A stretch of DNA of 64,000 nucleotides from Parasegetibacter sp. NRK P23. Lineage in GTDB: Bacteria > Bacteroidota > Bacteroidia > Chitinophagales > Chitinophagaceae. The stretch lies in NCBI RefSeq assembly GCF_023721715.1, contig NZ_JAMDLG010000001.1:2333784-2397783 (forward strand), read 5' to 3'. The notes below the pieces were generated by a model, which had not been told where the DNA came from, did no database searches, and saw nothing but the letters and a program-made list of their open reading frames with translations. Below are positions 27,435 through 36,107 of this stretch, piece by piece. Numbering within the stretch: position 1 is the stretch's first letter; each line of letters starts with the position of its first letter. The position numbers were made by a program, and so were the translations under genes.

Positions 27435-27473
27435 ATTTCATTAACAGTTGCCATAAAACCCTGTTAATGAAAT
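27435..27473. terminator. Perfect 13 bp hairpin after the 83-aa gene
   Basis: ATTTCATTAACAG (27435-27447) and CTGTTAATGAAAT (27461-27473) pair perfectly around a 13-nt loop just after the stop at 27432. No T run follows on the + strand, so it may act as an RNA-stabilising hairpin or weak terminator. Confidence 0.45.
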
Positions 27474-27484
27474 CCTCAACATCC

Positions 27485-27513
27485 TTTGTTTAACAAGTTG
27501 TTAGTAAGCTTTG
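27485..27513 (+). promoter_or_regulatory. Possible promoter of the small lipoprotein gene
   Basis: TTTG at 27485-27488 and AAGCTTTG at 27506-27513 (one base off TAnnTTTG) are 17 bp apart, about 44 bp upstream of the ATG at 27557. Confidence 0.3.
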
Positions 27514-27556
27514 GGCGGATATTGACTTCCTATCTCCAAACCCAAAATTTACAACT

Positions 27557-27922
27557 ATGAAAAGGGCAATTTTACTCCTGATGCTGGCCAGTACATTTGT
27601 GTTAAGCAGTTGCAGCAAGGTGCTCATAGACAACAACCCGGATCCCCAGGAATGGATGCGTACGCACGAGCGGGGTACCGTTGCTTATGTGGACCATTTT
27701 ACCGGAAACTATATTGTAGAAACTTTCAGAGGATATTCAGTGGTCGAGTCACTGAACGGCGTTGCGCCCCGCGACTTTGACCTTGAATACGCCAATTTCA
27801 ACAGTTGGGGCGTTCAAACCACGTACAACAGAACAGGTAATTACTTTACCCAGGTAAGGATCGTAGAATCCCGGCTCAGCTGGCAGGATGCCCTGTATGT
27901 TTTCGACCAGATCAATTATTAA
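27557..27922 (+). CDS. Small hypothetical lipoprotein (121 aa)
   Basis: A 121-residue protein with a clear lipobox (FVLSSC, cysteine about 19). The mature part holds GTVAYVDHFTGNYIVETFRGY and ends WQDALYVFDQINY; it is rich in aromatic residues and beta-strand-like. I do not recognise the family. It may be monocistronic, with a hairpin 10 bp after its stop. Function unknown. Confidence 0.65.
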   Translation: MKRAILLLMLASTFVLSSCSKVLIDNNPDPQEWMRTHERGTVAYVDHFTGNYIVETFRGYSVVESLNGVAPRDFDLEYANFNSWGVQTTYNRTGNYFTQVRIVESRLSWQDALYVFDQINY

Positions 27923-27953
27923 AAAAACAAAAGCCCCGGTAGACACCGGGGCT
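27921..27953 (-). terminator. Terminator with leftward polarity
   Basis: AGCCCCGGT (27932-27940) and ACCGGGGCT (27945-27953) form a 9 bp stem with a 4-nt loop. The flanking A-rich stretch at 27921-27931 gives a T run only when read leftward, so it best serves the leftward efflux operon, whose last gene ends at 28144. The same stem could also slow rightward transcription from the lipoprotein gene. Confidence 0.65.
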
Positions 27954-28143
27954 AATAATGGTTAAACCATTAAACCTTATCCTATGAAAGCACAAATGTA
28001 TATGAAAGAAGTAAATATCACAGCTTTTCGGAGGTTAAAATTTATCCAGCTCTAATATTATGCCTTTTATGGGCTTTATGCTGTCCGATAAGGGCATACG
28101 ATCAATAAAATCATTTCATATATTCTTTGCCACCATCATTTTA

Positions 28144-29559
28144 TCAATTCCAGCCCCCACCCAGGGAGCGGTACAATTCAACCCCCGCAGTAAGATGCGC
28201 TGTTTTTACGGCCACAAGGTCAAGTTCGCTTTGTAATACATTTGCCTGTGCGGTAATCACTTCCAGGTAGCTTGCTTTCCCATTCGCAAAAAGCAGGGTG
28301 GCGTTTTGAATCGCTTTTTGCAGGGTTTGCGTGCGGTTCGCTGCGATGAGCTCCTGTTCCTTCAGTTTCTCCAACTGTACCAATGCATCGCTTACTTCCC
28401 CAACGGCGGTAAGTACGGTACCGCGGAAACGGATCACGGTGTTTTCCCTTTCTATCAGCGCCAGTTCATATTGCGTCCTCAGTTGTTTTTTCAAAAAGAG
28501 CGGTTGTGTTAAACCTCCGGCCACCGTTCCGAAGAGCGAAGCAGGTAAGTTAAACCAGTTGCTTGCTTTGAAAGCGTTCAGTCCGCCGGAAGCCGTAATA
28601 CTCAGCGAAGGGTACATATTTGCCCTGGCAATGCCTGTTCTTGCATTGGCGATGGCAAGCGCGAGTTCCTGCGACTTTACATCGGGCCTTCTTCCCAGTA
28701 AGGTGGCCGGTACACCCGCGGTAAGCGCGCCCGCGAATGAGGCGCTGGCTGGCAACGGACTGCGTTGGATGCTACCGGGCAGTTTCCCCGAGAGGATACT
28801 CAGCGCGTTTTCACGGATAGCGATTTGCTGTTCCAGCAATGGGACCAGTTGCTGCGCCGCCATCTGCTGTGCTTCTGCCTGTTGCACACCCGCCAGGGTT
28901 ACTTCGCCCGCGTTGTATTGCAAACGAATGATGCGGAGTGTGCTGTCGTTGAGCAAAATGTTATTTTTTGCGATGCGCAGTTGCTCGTCCAGCATCTGCA
29001 GGTTAAAATAACCTTTCGCCAGGTTCGCCACTATATTGGTCTGAATGGCTTTACGCGCTTCCCCGGTTTGGAGAAAAGCGGCCAGGGCTGCGGCTTTTTG
29101 GTTCTTTATCTTGCCCCAGATATCCGCTTCCCAGGAAAGCCCGACTGCCGCGGTAAAATCTTCCACATGGGTGGTGCCGAGGAACTGGCTGGCGCTCAAA
29201 CCGTTCAGACTATTGTCTGACGGGCGGTTTGAACTGGCCATAACCTGTAAACGCACATCGGGAAGGTAGGCGTTCTTCAACTGCTTCAGGGTAAGTTGCG
29301 CGGCTTCCATATTTTTAAGGGCCACCTGCATATCATAGTTCCTGATAATAGCGGTATCTATCAGTGCCAGCAACCGGCTGTCTGTAAAAAACGCTTTCCA
29401 ATTCACTGCCGCTACAGAAGCAGTATCGGATGTAGTCGCATAGCGGAAAGTATCCGGTAGAGGGATTTCCGTGGCCGAAGTATTCTTCGTTACATTACAT
29501 GCGTTCAGGATCGAAAAGATCGCGATGGCAAGAATGGGTATATTCAGTAATTTTTTCAT
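28144..29559 (-). CDS. RND efflux outer-membrane factor (OprM/NodT family)
   Basis: A 471-residue outer-membrane lipoprotein (SILNAC lipobox, cysteine about 21) with two outer-membrane-efflux repeats. Family landmarks include LSWEADIWGKIKNQ, LGRRPDVKSQELALAIANA and the C-terminal ELDLVAVKTAHLTAGVELYRSLGGGW. It forms the TolC-like exit duct of a tripartite pump whose inner-membrane and adaptor genes lie upstream in the same operon. Length is normal. The substrate range of the pump is not predictable. Confidence 0.92.
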   Translation of the reverse strand: MKKLLNIPILAIAIFSILNACNVTKNTSATEIPLPDTFRYATTSDTASVAAVNWKAFFTDSRLLALIDTAIIRNYDMQVALKNMEAAQLTLKQLKNAYLPDVRLQVMASSNRPSDNSLNGLSASQFLGTTHVEDFTAAVGLSWEADIWGKIKNQKAAALAAFLQTGEARKAIQTNIVANLAKGYFNLQMLDEQLRIAKNNILLNDSTLRIIRLQYNAGEVTLAGVQQAEAQQMAAQQLVPLLEQQIAIRENALSILSGKLPGSIQRSPLPASASFAGALTAGVPATLLGRRPDVKSQELALAIANARTGIARANMYPSLSITASGGLNAFKASNWFNLPASLFGTVAGGLTQPLFLKKQLRTQYELALIERENTVIRFRGTVLTAVGEVSDALVQLEKLKEQELIAANRTQTLQKAIQNATLLFANGKASYLEVITAQANVLQSELDLVAVKTAHLTAGVELYRSLGGGWN

Positions 29560-29586
29560 CTTTTTACTGTTGATTTTTTGCTGATG

Positions 29587-29642
29587 GAATGAAGGCCTGC
29601 ATTAGCAGACCGCACTGGCATTACCTTACAGGCACTTCATTC
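29587..29642 (-). other. Intercistronic hairpin between pump and outer-membrane-factor genes
   Basis: GAATGAAG (29587-29594) pairs with CTTCATTC (29635-29642), extended inward by CCTG/CAGG across a bulge. It fills most of the 104 bp gap inside an otherwise compact operon and could set the relative amounts of the two products. Confidence 0.4.
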
Positions 29643-29663
29643 ATTTAAAACATATCAATTCAA

Positions 29664-32600
29664 TCAGGCGGGTTCCAGCGCAAGTTCAGGTGTTTTTCTG
29701 CTGACCAGTTTCTCCTGGAGTCCCTGGAACACGATGAACAATACGGGGATGAAAAACAATCCCAGCAATACACCGCTCACCATACCGCCTGCGGCCCCGA
29801 TGCTGATGGAGTGGTTACCCTGCGCCGATGGACCGGTCGCGAACATCATCGGGATCAGTCCCACAATAAACGCGAGAGAGGTCATGATGATAGGACGCAA
29901 CCTCAGCCGCGCCGCTTCCAGTGCCGATTCCAGCAAAGTATATCCCATCCGGCGGCGCTGTGCCGCGAATTCAACGATAAGGATAGCGTTCTTCGCCAAA
30001 AGTCCGATCAGCATCACCAGTGCTACCTGCACATAGATGTTATTCGAGATGCCGGTCATACCAATCGCCGCGAACACACCAAATACACCTGTTGGAATGG
30101 AAAGAATTACGGCAAGGGGCAGTATATAACTTTCGTATTGCGCCGCCAGCAGGAAATATATGAACAGCAGAGAAAGGATGAAGATCACCGCGGATTGTCC
30201 GCCGGAACTGATTTCTTCCTTTGTCATCCCGGAGAATTCATAAGAATAACCGGAAGGCAATTGTTGCTGTGCTACTTCTTCCACGGCACGGATCGCGTCA
30301 CCGGAACTGAAACCGGGTTTGGCCATGGCGTTCACACCGATAGAATTGAACAGGTTGTAACGCGAAGCGGTTTCCGGCCCATAAACCCTGTTCAGGCGCA
30401 CGATTGTATTGAGCGGCACCATTTCGCCTTGCCTGTTCTTCACGAATACGGCGTCCAGCGCTTCGGGAGAGGCTCTTTCGGAGACATCGGCCTGCACCAT
30501 TACACGGTAGTATTTCCCGAACCTGTTGAAATCGGAAGCCTGCGCACTGCCGAAATAGGCCTGCATGGTCTGCAATACATCGCGGAGGTTCACATCCAGT
30601 TGTTCCGCCTTCACTTCGTCCACTTCCATTTCCAGTTGCGGGTAATCAGCTTTGAAGGAGGTGAATGCCACGGCTATTTCCGGGCGTTTCATCAATTCCA
30701 TGATGAAGTTGTTGGCCACGCCGCTGAATTTCTGGAGATCACCACCTGTTCTGTCCTGCAACACAAAATCAAGTCCGTCCACATTGCTAAAACCGGGCAC
30801 TGTCGGGAAAGTGAACACAAAGAAGTTGGCGCCTTTAATCGCGGCCAGGCGTTGGTTCACATCTCCCATGATCGCGTTGATGTCTTTCAAATCTCCCCTT
30901 TCCTTTGCGGGTTTGAGCAGGATAAAGGCCACACCTGCGGAAGGACTTGTGGATTGCGTAAGGATATTGAATCCACCCAATCCCATCAGCGTTTTTTTAG
31001 ACGGAAGCGCAGCCAGTTTCTCTTCCACTTCTTTTACGATCGCGTTGGTGCGGTCGAGGGAAGCCCCTGCCGGTGTGGCGATGGAGATGGCGATAAAGCC
31101 CTGGTCTTCTGAAGGAATAAACCCGGTCGGTGTTTTACGCACCATGTACACAGTGGAAACAATCACCAGCAGAAGCGCGGTCAAACTGGCCCAACGGTAT
31201 TTTGTCATGAACCTGATGGATCCGGTGTACTTATTGGTGAGTTTATTAAAGCCTGAATTGAACCCGGCGAAGAACTTCTCTTTGAATGTTTTCTTGTTTC
31301 CGTGTGTGGAACCCTCGTGTTCTTTCAGGAAAAGCGCTGCCAACGCAGGACTCAGCGTTAACGCGTTCACCGCGGAAATCACGATGGCAATAGCCAGGGT
31401 AAAGGCAAACTGCCGGTAGAATACGCCGGTGGACCCTTCCATAAAACCTACCGGCAAAAACACCGCCGCCATTACCAGTGTGATGGAGATGATCGCGCCG
31501 GTGATTTCACTCATCGCGGATACCGTGGCTTTTTTGGGAGAAAGGTGTTCGTGTTCCATTTTTGCATGTACCGCTTCCACCACCACAATGGCATCATCCA
31601 CTACAATACCAATGGCCAGCACCAGCGCAAACAACGTGAGCAGGTTGATGGAAAAACCAAGCAACTGCATGAAGAAGAAAGTACCGAGGATGGCTACCGG
31701 AACGGCGATCGCGGGAATAAGGGTGGAACGGAAATCCTGCAGGAAAAGAAACACCACAAGGAACACGAGAATGAACGCTTCGATCAAAGTTGTTTTTACC
31801 TGACTGATGGATTGATCGAGGGAGTCCTTCGTATTGTAAAGAATAAGGTGCTTCACATCTTTCGGAAAATCTTTCGCGGCCTTTTCCATCAATGCTTTGA
31901 TCGCGATCTGTATATCACTGGAATTGGAACCCGCATTCTGGAAGATACCGATGTTCAGTCCCGGCAACCCCTCCACACGGGTATTGCTGCCGTAAGTATA
32001 GGACCCGAATTCCACCCTGGCCACATCTTTCAATCTAAGGATAGAACCATCACTGTTCGAGCGGATCACGATGTTTTCGTACTCATCGGGCTTACTGAGC
32101 TTCCCTTTGTATTTGATTACATATTCGAATGACTCCTTGCTGCTTTCGCCAAACCTTCCAGGCGCGGCTTCCAGGTTCTTATCGCGGATGGCGGCCATTA
32201 CTTCCTGCGGAGTGAGGTTGTAAGAAGTAAGTTGCGCTGGATTCAGCCATACACGCATGGAATAATCCTTGCTGCCACCAAATACCACCGCCTGCCCGAC
32301 ACCGGGTATCCTTTTGATCTCCGGGATGATGTTGATCTGTGCGTAGTTGGTCAGGAAAGTCTGATCATATTTTTCTTTGTCTTCAGAAAAAAGGTCCACC
32401 ACCATTACCAGACTGTTCTGTTGTTTCGCGGTGGTAATACCCGCCTGCACCACTTCAGCAGGTAGCTGACTGGTAGCCTGGGCCACCCTGTTCTGAACGT
32501 TCACCGCGGCCTGGTCGGGATCGGTACCCAGCTTAAAGAAAACGGTGATCACGAGTGAGCCGTCGTTACTGGCGGTGGAACTCATGTACAACATGTTCTC

Positions 32601-32816
32601 CACGCCATTAATGGACTCTTCAAGAGACGGCGCCACGGAACGCAGCACTGTTTCAGCGTTGGCACCGGGATACAGGGCCATAACCTGCACGGCGGGCGGC
32701 GCGATATCGGGGAACTGTTGGAGGGGAAGTTTGGTCAATCCTAACACACCCACGATCACCAGCAGGATAGAGATCACCGTGGCCAATACGGGGCGTTCAA
32801 TAAATCGCTTTAACAT
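29664..32816 (-). CDS. RND multidrug efflux pump, inner-membrane subunit (AcrB/MexB type)
   Basis: A 1050-residue HAE1-family transporter of standard length. It has 12 expected membrane segments in the 1+6+5 arrangement and two large periplasmic loops. Landmarks are the N-terminal FIERPVLATVISILLVIVG, the proton-relay aspartates in GIVVDDAIVVVEAVHAKMEH (segment 4), GFIPSEDQGFIAISI and, near the end, GLLAKNAILIVEFAAQRR. It exports hydrophobic compounds using the proton gradient. It lies 25 bp after the adaptor gene. Substrates are unknown. Confidence 0.95.
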   Translation of the reverse strand: MLKRFIERPVLATVISILLVIVGVLGLTKLPLQQFPDIAPPAVQVMALYPGANAETVLRSVAPSLEESINGVENMLYMSSTASNDGSLVITVFFKLGTDPDQAAVNVQNRVAQATSQLPAEVVQAGITTAKQQNSLVMVVDLFSEDKEKYDQTFLTNYAQINIIPEIKRIPGVGQAVVFGGSKDYSMRVWLNPAQLTSYNLTPQEVMAAIRDKNLEAAPGRFGESSKESFEYVIKYKGKLSKPDEYENIVIRSNSDGSILRLKDVARVEFGSYTYGSNTRVEGLPGLNIGIFQNAGSNSSDIQIAIKALMEKAAKDFPKDVKHLILYNTKDSLDQSISQVKTTLIEAFILVFLVVFLFLQDFRSTLIPAIAVPVAILGTFFFMQLLGFSINLLTLFALVLAIGIVVDDAIVVVEAVHAKMEHEHLSPKKATVSAMSEITGAIISITLVMAAVFLPVGFMEGSTGVFYRQFAFTLAIAIVISAVNALTLSPALAALFLKEHEGSTHGNKKTFKEKFFAGFNSGFNKLTNKYTGSIRFMTKYRWASLTALLLVIVSTVYMVRKTPTGFIPSEDQGFIAISIATPAGASLDRTNAIVKEVEEKLAALPSKKTLMGLGGFNILTQSTSPSAGVAFILLKPAKERGDLKDINAIMGDVNQRLAAIKGANFFVFTFPTVPGFSNVDGLDFVLQDRTGGDLQKFSGVANNFIMELMKRPEIAVAFTSFKADYPQLEMEVDEVKAEQLDVNLRDVLQTMQAYFGSAQASDFNRFGKYYRVMVQADVSERASPEALDAVFVKNRQGEMVPLNTIVRLNRVYGPETASRYNLFNSIGVNAMAKPGFSSGDAIRAVEEVAQQQLPSGYSYEFSGMTKEEISSGGQSAVIFILSLLFIYFLLAAQYESYILPLAVILSIPTGVFGVFAAIGMTGISNNIYVQVALVMLIGLLAKNAILIVEFAAQRRRMGYTLLESALEAARLRLRPIIMTSLAFIVGLIPMMFATGPSAQGNHSISIGAAGGMVSGVLLGLFFIPVLFIVFQGLQEKLVSRKTPELALEPA

Positions 32817-32841
32817 AAAGGTTGTTTGTAAAATCTTAGAA

Positions 32842-33975
32842 TTAGTTCTTTGCTACTTTATCGGTACTTTTTTCAGGCGAAATCACCACGCCTTCCTGGA
32901 GGTTTTCGAATCCTTTCACCACGATCTTATCACCGGCTTTAAGGCCTTCTTTTACCAGGTAATCCGTTCCTGTTTTTCCTTCGATCACGATGGGCTGTTT
33001 GGTGACTTTGTTCCCTTTATCTACCAGGAACACGAAGGTTTTATCCTGAATTTCCACCGTGGAAGCCTGTGGCACCAATACGGCGCCGGGGTGTTCCAGT
33101 TGCAGTTGCACTTTGCCGGTGTTGCCGGAACGCAGCAGGCCTTTCGCATTCGGGAAACTGGCCCTCAGGGTAATGGCCCCGGTTGTTTTATCAAATTGTC
33201 CATCCACCATATCTATCTTACCGGGTTCCGTATAAACGGATTGATCGGCCAGCCGCAATCCCACAGGTGGAACCTGTTTGAGTTTTTCCTCCACGGAGTT
33301 CCCTTTGTATTGCGATTTGAAGCGGATAAAATCACGTTCACCCAGGGAGAAATAGGCATGTACATTATGGATATCGGAGAGTAGCGTTAAGGCTTCGGTA
33401 TCTGCAGGCGATACGAGGCTACCCTGCTTTTTGGGAAGACGGCCAATGTAACCACTCACGGGCGCTTTTATGGTAGTGTACCCCAGATTGATTTTAGCGG
33501 AGCCCACCATGGCACGCGCCTGTTCAGCATTTGCCAATGCCACATTGTGTGCGGCTTTAGCGGCTTTCAATTGAAATTCGGAGATAACTTTGTTTTCAAC
33601 CAGCGGGGTCAGGCGATCCACTTCCAGCGCGGCGTTAATAACTGCGGCTTCCGCGGCGTGAAGTGTTCCCAGTGCACTGTTCAGTTGTTCGCGGTAAGGT
33701 TGGTCGTTCACTTTAAAAAGTGGTTGTCCTTCTTTCACAAAATCACCTTCGTCCACCAATACTTTTTCCAGGTTGCCACTTACCTGTGCGCGGATTTCAA
33801 CATTCACCGCGCCTTGAATGGAAGCAGGATATTCTATGATTGTGGTGGTATTCTGTGCTGTTACTTCAAGCAGGGGCAGTACAGGCGCTTCAACTGCAGC
33901 ACCGGGAGCAGCCTGGTTTTCACTGCAGGAAGAAAGAACGGAAAGTGCGAGCAGGCCGAGAAAAAACGATTTCAT
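32842..33975 (-). CDS. RND efflux periplasmic adaptor (AcrA/MexA type)
   Basis: A 377-residue membrane-fusion protein with a lipobox (SVLSSC, cysteine about 15). The half-motif VEIRAQVSGNLEKVLVDEGDFVKEGQPLF begins the lipoyl domain, followed by the alpha hairpin and the second lipoyl half INLGYTTIKAPVSGYIGRL, then the beta-barrel. I chose ATG 33975, which starts a proper lipoprotein signal; a frame extends upstream to 34062 but would cover the operator-like palindrome at 33993. First gene of the efflux operon. Confidence 0.92.
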   Translation of the reverse strand: MKSFFLGLLALSVLSSCSENQAAPGAAVEAPVLPLLEVTAQNTTTIIEYPASIQGAVNVEIRAQVSGNLEKVLVDEGDFVKEGQPLFKVNDQPYREQLNSALGTLHAAEAAVINAALEVDRLTPLVENKVISEFQLKAAKAAHNVALANAEQARAMVGSAKINLGYTTIKAPVSGYIGRLPKKQGSLVSPADTEALTLLSDIHNVHAYFSLGERDFIRFKSQYKGNSVEEKLKQVPPVGLRLADQSVYTEPGKIDMVDGQFDKTTGAITLRASFPNAKGLLRSGNTGKVQLQLEHPGAVLVPQASTVEIQDKTFVFLVDKGNKVTKQPIVIEGKTGTDYLVKEGLKAGDKIVVKGFENLQEGVVISPEKSTDKVAKN

Positions 33976-33992
33976 GATATTACTATTAAATA

Positions 33993-34009
33993 ATTTAATG
34001 CCGTTAAAT
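33993..34009. promoter_or_regulatory. Operator-like palindrome O1 before the efflux operon
   Basis: ATTTAA-TGCCG-TTAAAT, a 17 bp inverted repeat with perfect 6 bp arms, ends 18 bp upstream of the adaptor start codon. The same element with one base changed lies at 34897 and a half-conserved form lies at the start site of the tetR gene. Probable binding site of the TetR regulator encoded at 34932-35588. Confidence 0.55.
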
Positions 34010-34147
34010 GATTGGGATGAAAAAGACCGGGGATTCCGGTTTGATGCTGTGTTTGTTTGCATGAGATTGAGTTTGAAGGATGGTTAGAAATTATCTTTAA
34101 AAAATTTTAATTGTAGTTGAGCATTGAATAAATAAGCATTTAGTGTT

Positions 34148-34757
34148 TTACGTGATTACCATTTCTTTCGATTACCTGGTTAAAGATTTACATGCTTTAT
34201 TCGTTTTACCTGTTTTACCTGTTTTACCTGTTTTACCTGTTTTACCTGTTTTACCTGTTTTACCTGTTTTACCTGTTTTAAACGGTTAACCAGATTTAAC
34301 CGCTTTTACCAGGTAATGCTTGTTAATCGTTTATCCAAGGTTTACCGTTTTTACCAGGTTTAAAAGCTTAAATACTTTATTCGTTTAACCCGTTTTACCT
34401 GCCTTAAATGGTTAACCTGATCTAATCGCATTTACCCGGATATGCATGTTAATCGTTTATCCAAGGCTTACCGTTTTAACAAGTTTTACAAGCTTAAATA
34501 CTTTATTCGTTTAACCCGTTTTACCTGCTTTAAATGGTTAACCTGGTCTAATCCCTTTTACCCGGTTATGCTTGTTAATCGTTTATCCGAGGCTTACCGT
34601 TTTAACCAGGTCTAAAAGTTTTAAATACTTTATTCGCTTAACCCGTTTTACCTGCTTTAAACGATTAACCTGATCTAATCGCTTTTACCCGGTTATGCCT
34701 GTTAATCGTTTATAAAAAGCTTTCAGTTTATATTAGGTTTACTTCGTTATTCAAATA
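34148..34757. repeat. Higher-order nonamer satellite between tetR and the efflux operon
   Basis: About 600 bp built from 9 bp words of the type GnTTTAACC. At 34203-34274 the word GTTTTACCT is repeated eight times without change. The rest is organised in a longer unit of 126 bp, which is 14 nonamers; landmark TACTTTAT recurs at 34373, 34499 and 34626 (spacing 126 and 127), with the equivalent position at 34193. That first unit is 180 bp, exactly 126 plus six extra nonamers. The edges decay gradually. Read on the + strand the frame has TAA twice per unit, so it is not coding. Confidence 0.9.
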
Positions 34758-34896
34758 CTTCGGACTTGCTGCAAATTATTAGTCGGCTGTTTTGTACTGA
34801 ATACTTATGTCAGATATGCGCGAAACACTGAACATTATTCAATTATTTATCATTGTTAAATACCATTTTCAAAAACTTCAAAAACAATGTTTATTC

Positions 34897-34913
34897 ATTT
34901 AATGCTGTTAAAT
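34897..34913. promoter_or_regulatory. Operator-like palindrome O2 after tetR
   Basis: ATTTAA-TGCTG-TTAAAT differs from the palindrome at 33993 by one base in the spacer. It lies 18 bp beyond the tetR stop and, with O1, brackets the satellite. Confidence 0.5.
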
Positions 34914-34931
34914 CTATATTCAAAAAAAAGA

Positions 34932-35588
34932 TCAGGCCGGGGCTGTTGATCCATTGGTAACCGTTGACGCATCATTAACCGTTGATCCATTGGTAATAGA
35001 AAGAATTATTCCCCGAACGGCATCTCTCAGCACCTCCCTGTTCATCTCATCTGAAATTTCATTCCGCACAAAATTAATGGATACCAATCCGTGAATCACC
35101 GACCAGAAAGTGTAGTACTTCTTACAAATCTCATCTTCAGATTTGCCAGCCGCTTTTACAAGTCCGGCAATCACATCCATAATCAGTTTTTTGGGATCCT
35201 GGTAGTTTTCAGGATAAGTTCCTTCCATGGTACAACACCCCACCTGTACCCCAAACATCAACTGGTACAATTCAGGCTCACGGAAAGCGAATTCCCAATA
35301 AGCGATCCACATAGCTTCCAGTCGCGCTTCCGGTTCAGCAAAACGATCCCGTGCTTCACTCACATCTTTCGACAACATCAGAAAACCCTGGGTGGCCAAT
35401 TGCTTTAATATCGCATCCTTGCTGTTGAAATATTCATAAATGATCGGCGCGGTGTACTCAATCTTATCGGCAATCTTACGCATACTCAACGACTGCCACC
35501 CTTCCTCCTTCGCAATGTGGAGGGCAGCTTCCAGGATATTGCACCTGTTTTCTTCTTTCAGTCGTAGTATTCTGTCTTTACTTGCCAT
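34932..35588 (-). CDS. TetR/AcrR-family regulator, probable repressor of the efflux operon
   Basis: A 218-residue regulator. The N-terminal helix-turn-helix is typical: ILEAALHIAKEEGWQSLSMRK, then ADKIEYTAPIIYEYFNSKDAI. The ligand domain (about 75-195) resembles the WHG-type TetR C-terminal domain (MWIAYWEFAFREPELYQLMFG). The last residues form three hexapeptide repeats (TNGSTV, NDASTV, TNGSTA) encoded by an 18 bp tandem repeat. It is transcribed in the same direction as the efflux genes, about 960 bp upstream of the adaptor. A good promoter with an operator-like palindrome at its start site suggests autorepression. Control of the pump is inferred from position and matching palindromes. Confidence 0.88.
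   Translation of the reverse strand: MASKDRILRLKEENRCNILEAALHIAKEEGWQSLSMRKIADKIEYTAPIIYEYFNSKDAILKQLATQGFLMLSKDVSEARDRFAEPEARLEAMWIAYWEFAFREPELYQLMFGVQVGCCTMEGTYPENYQDPKKLIMDVIAGLVKAAGKSEDEICKKYYTFWSVIHGLVSINFVRNEISDEMNREVLRDAVRGIILSITNGSTVNDASTVTNGSTAPA
34944..34997. repeat. Three 18 bp tandem repeats at the 3' end of tetR
   Basis: Units at 34944-34961, 34962-34979 and 34980-34997, based on CGTTGATCCATTGGTAAC; the outer two are nearly identical and the middle one is diverged. They encode the hexapeptide tail of the TetR protein. Confidence 0.75.
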
Positions 35589-35611
35589 CGGTTTTATTTA
35601 CATGGTAAACA

Positions 35612-35628
35612 ATTTAACACCGTTAGGC
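35612..35628. promoter_or_regulatory. Operator-like site O3 at the tetR start site
   Basis: ATTTAA-CACCG-TTAGGC keeps the left arm and part of the right arm of O1/O2. It abuts the -7 element of the tetR promoter (35628) and covers the expected transcription start, a position suited to autorepression. A second short inverted pair, TTTAC/GTAAA, lies at 35597-35609. Confidence 0.45.
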
Positions 35629-35660
35629 AAATGTACATGGAATCTTGGCGGATGTCCAAA
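35628..35660 (-). promoter_or_regulatory. Promoter of tetR
   Basis: Read leftward: TTTG (35660-35657), 21 bp spacer, TACATTTG (35635-35628). This fits the Bacteroidota TTTG / TAnnTTTG consensus exactly. The tetR ATG is 40 bp downstream. Confidence 0.65.
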
Positions 35661-35855
35661 TTTTTCTTTCCGGGAATATATATTTTTTGTTTTCTCTAAC
35701 AGGTCAACAGTTCCTCTTTTGTAACGATGAATCAGGTTTAGCCTTAAAAATCAATCGTTTGCTCACCACAATTTGATATATGTCAAAGAATTTCACTTAG
35801 CATCATATAATTATAAAATCTACGTTTTCTTTACACAGTTACACTTACCCATATC

Positions 35856-36107
35856 ATGAAAACCTATTACATCCACGACGGAAAGCTTGAAAGAGGCCCA
35901 TTTACATTGCTTGAACTCCAGGGTAAAATCACCCGCCACACACCAGTATGGAAACTGGGAATGGAAACCTGGACCAAAGCCTCGGAGCTTCAGGAGCTGA
36001 GGCCCCTGCTGATGGAACACGTTACACCTGTTTCTTTTCAACAGCAACGCAGGTCTAAAAAGAATTTCTGGGAACGGTTATTTTCATTCAAACGACTAGC
36101 CCGATAG
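35856..36107 (+). CDS. GYF_2-domain (DUF4339) small protein
   Basis: An 83-residue protein that is nearly all one GYF_2 domain: YYIHDGKLERGPFTLLELQG, then TPVWKLGMETWTKASEL. The GPF motif and the W-x-x-G-M-x-x-W block are the family marks. In other Bacteroidota this domain is often followed by membrane segments; here only a basic tail (RRSKKNFWERLFSFKRLAR) follows. GYF-type domains bind proline-rich peptides in eukaryotes; the bacterial role is not known to me. Confidence 0.8.
   Translation: MKTYYIHDGKLERGPFTLLELQGKITRHTPVWKLGMETWTKASELQELRPLLMEHVTPVSFQQQRRSKKNFWERLFSFKRLAR

Noticed and set aside
27984-28055. Tiny 23-codon frame between the lipoprotein and the efflux operon
   Set aside because: Too short, with no homology or leader-peptide pattern to support it.
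29811-31112. Long open frame (433 codons) on the + strand inside the efflux pump gene
   Set aside because: It is the mirror of a well-supported RND gene; its histidine- and arginine-rich product matches nothing and it has no start signal.
33976-34147. TAnnTTTG promoter for the efflux operon
   Set aside because: No match was found in this stretch; the promoter may be non-consensus or lie further upstream.
34148-34757. Satellite considered as a CRISPR array
   Set aside because: The units are contiguous diverged tandem copies with no unique spacers, and no cas genes are present.
34148-34757. Satellite considered as a gene for a repetitive peptide
   Set aside because: The 9 bp period keeps frame, but TAA occurs about twice per 126 bp unit on the + strand, and no start signal was found.
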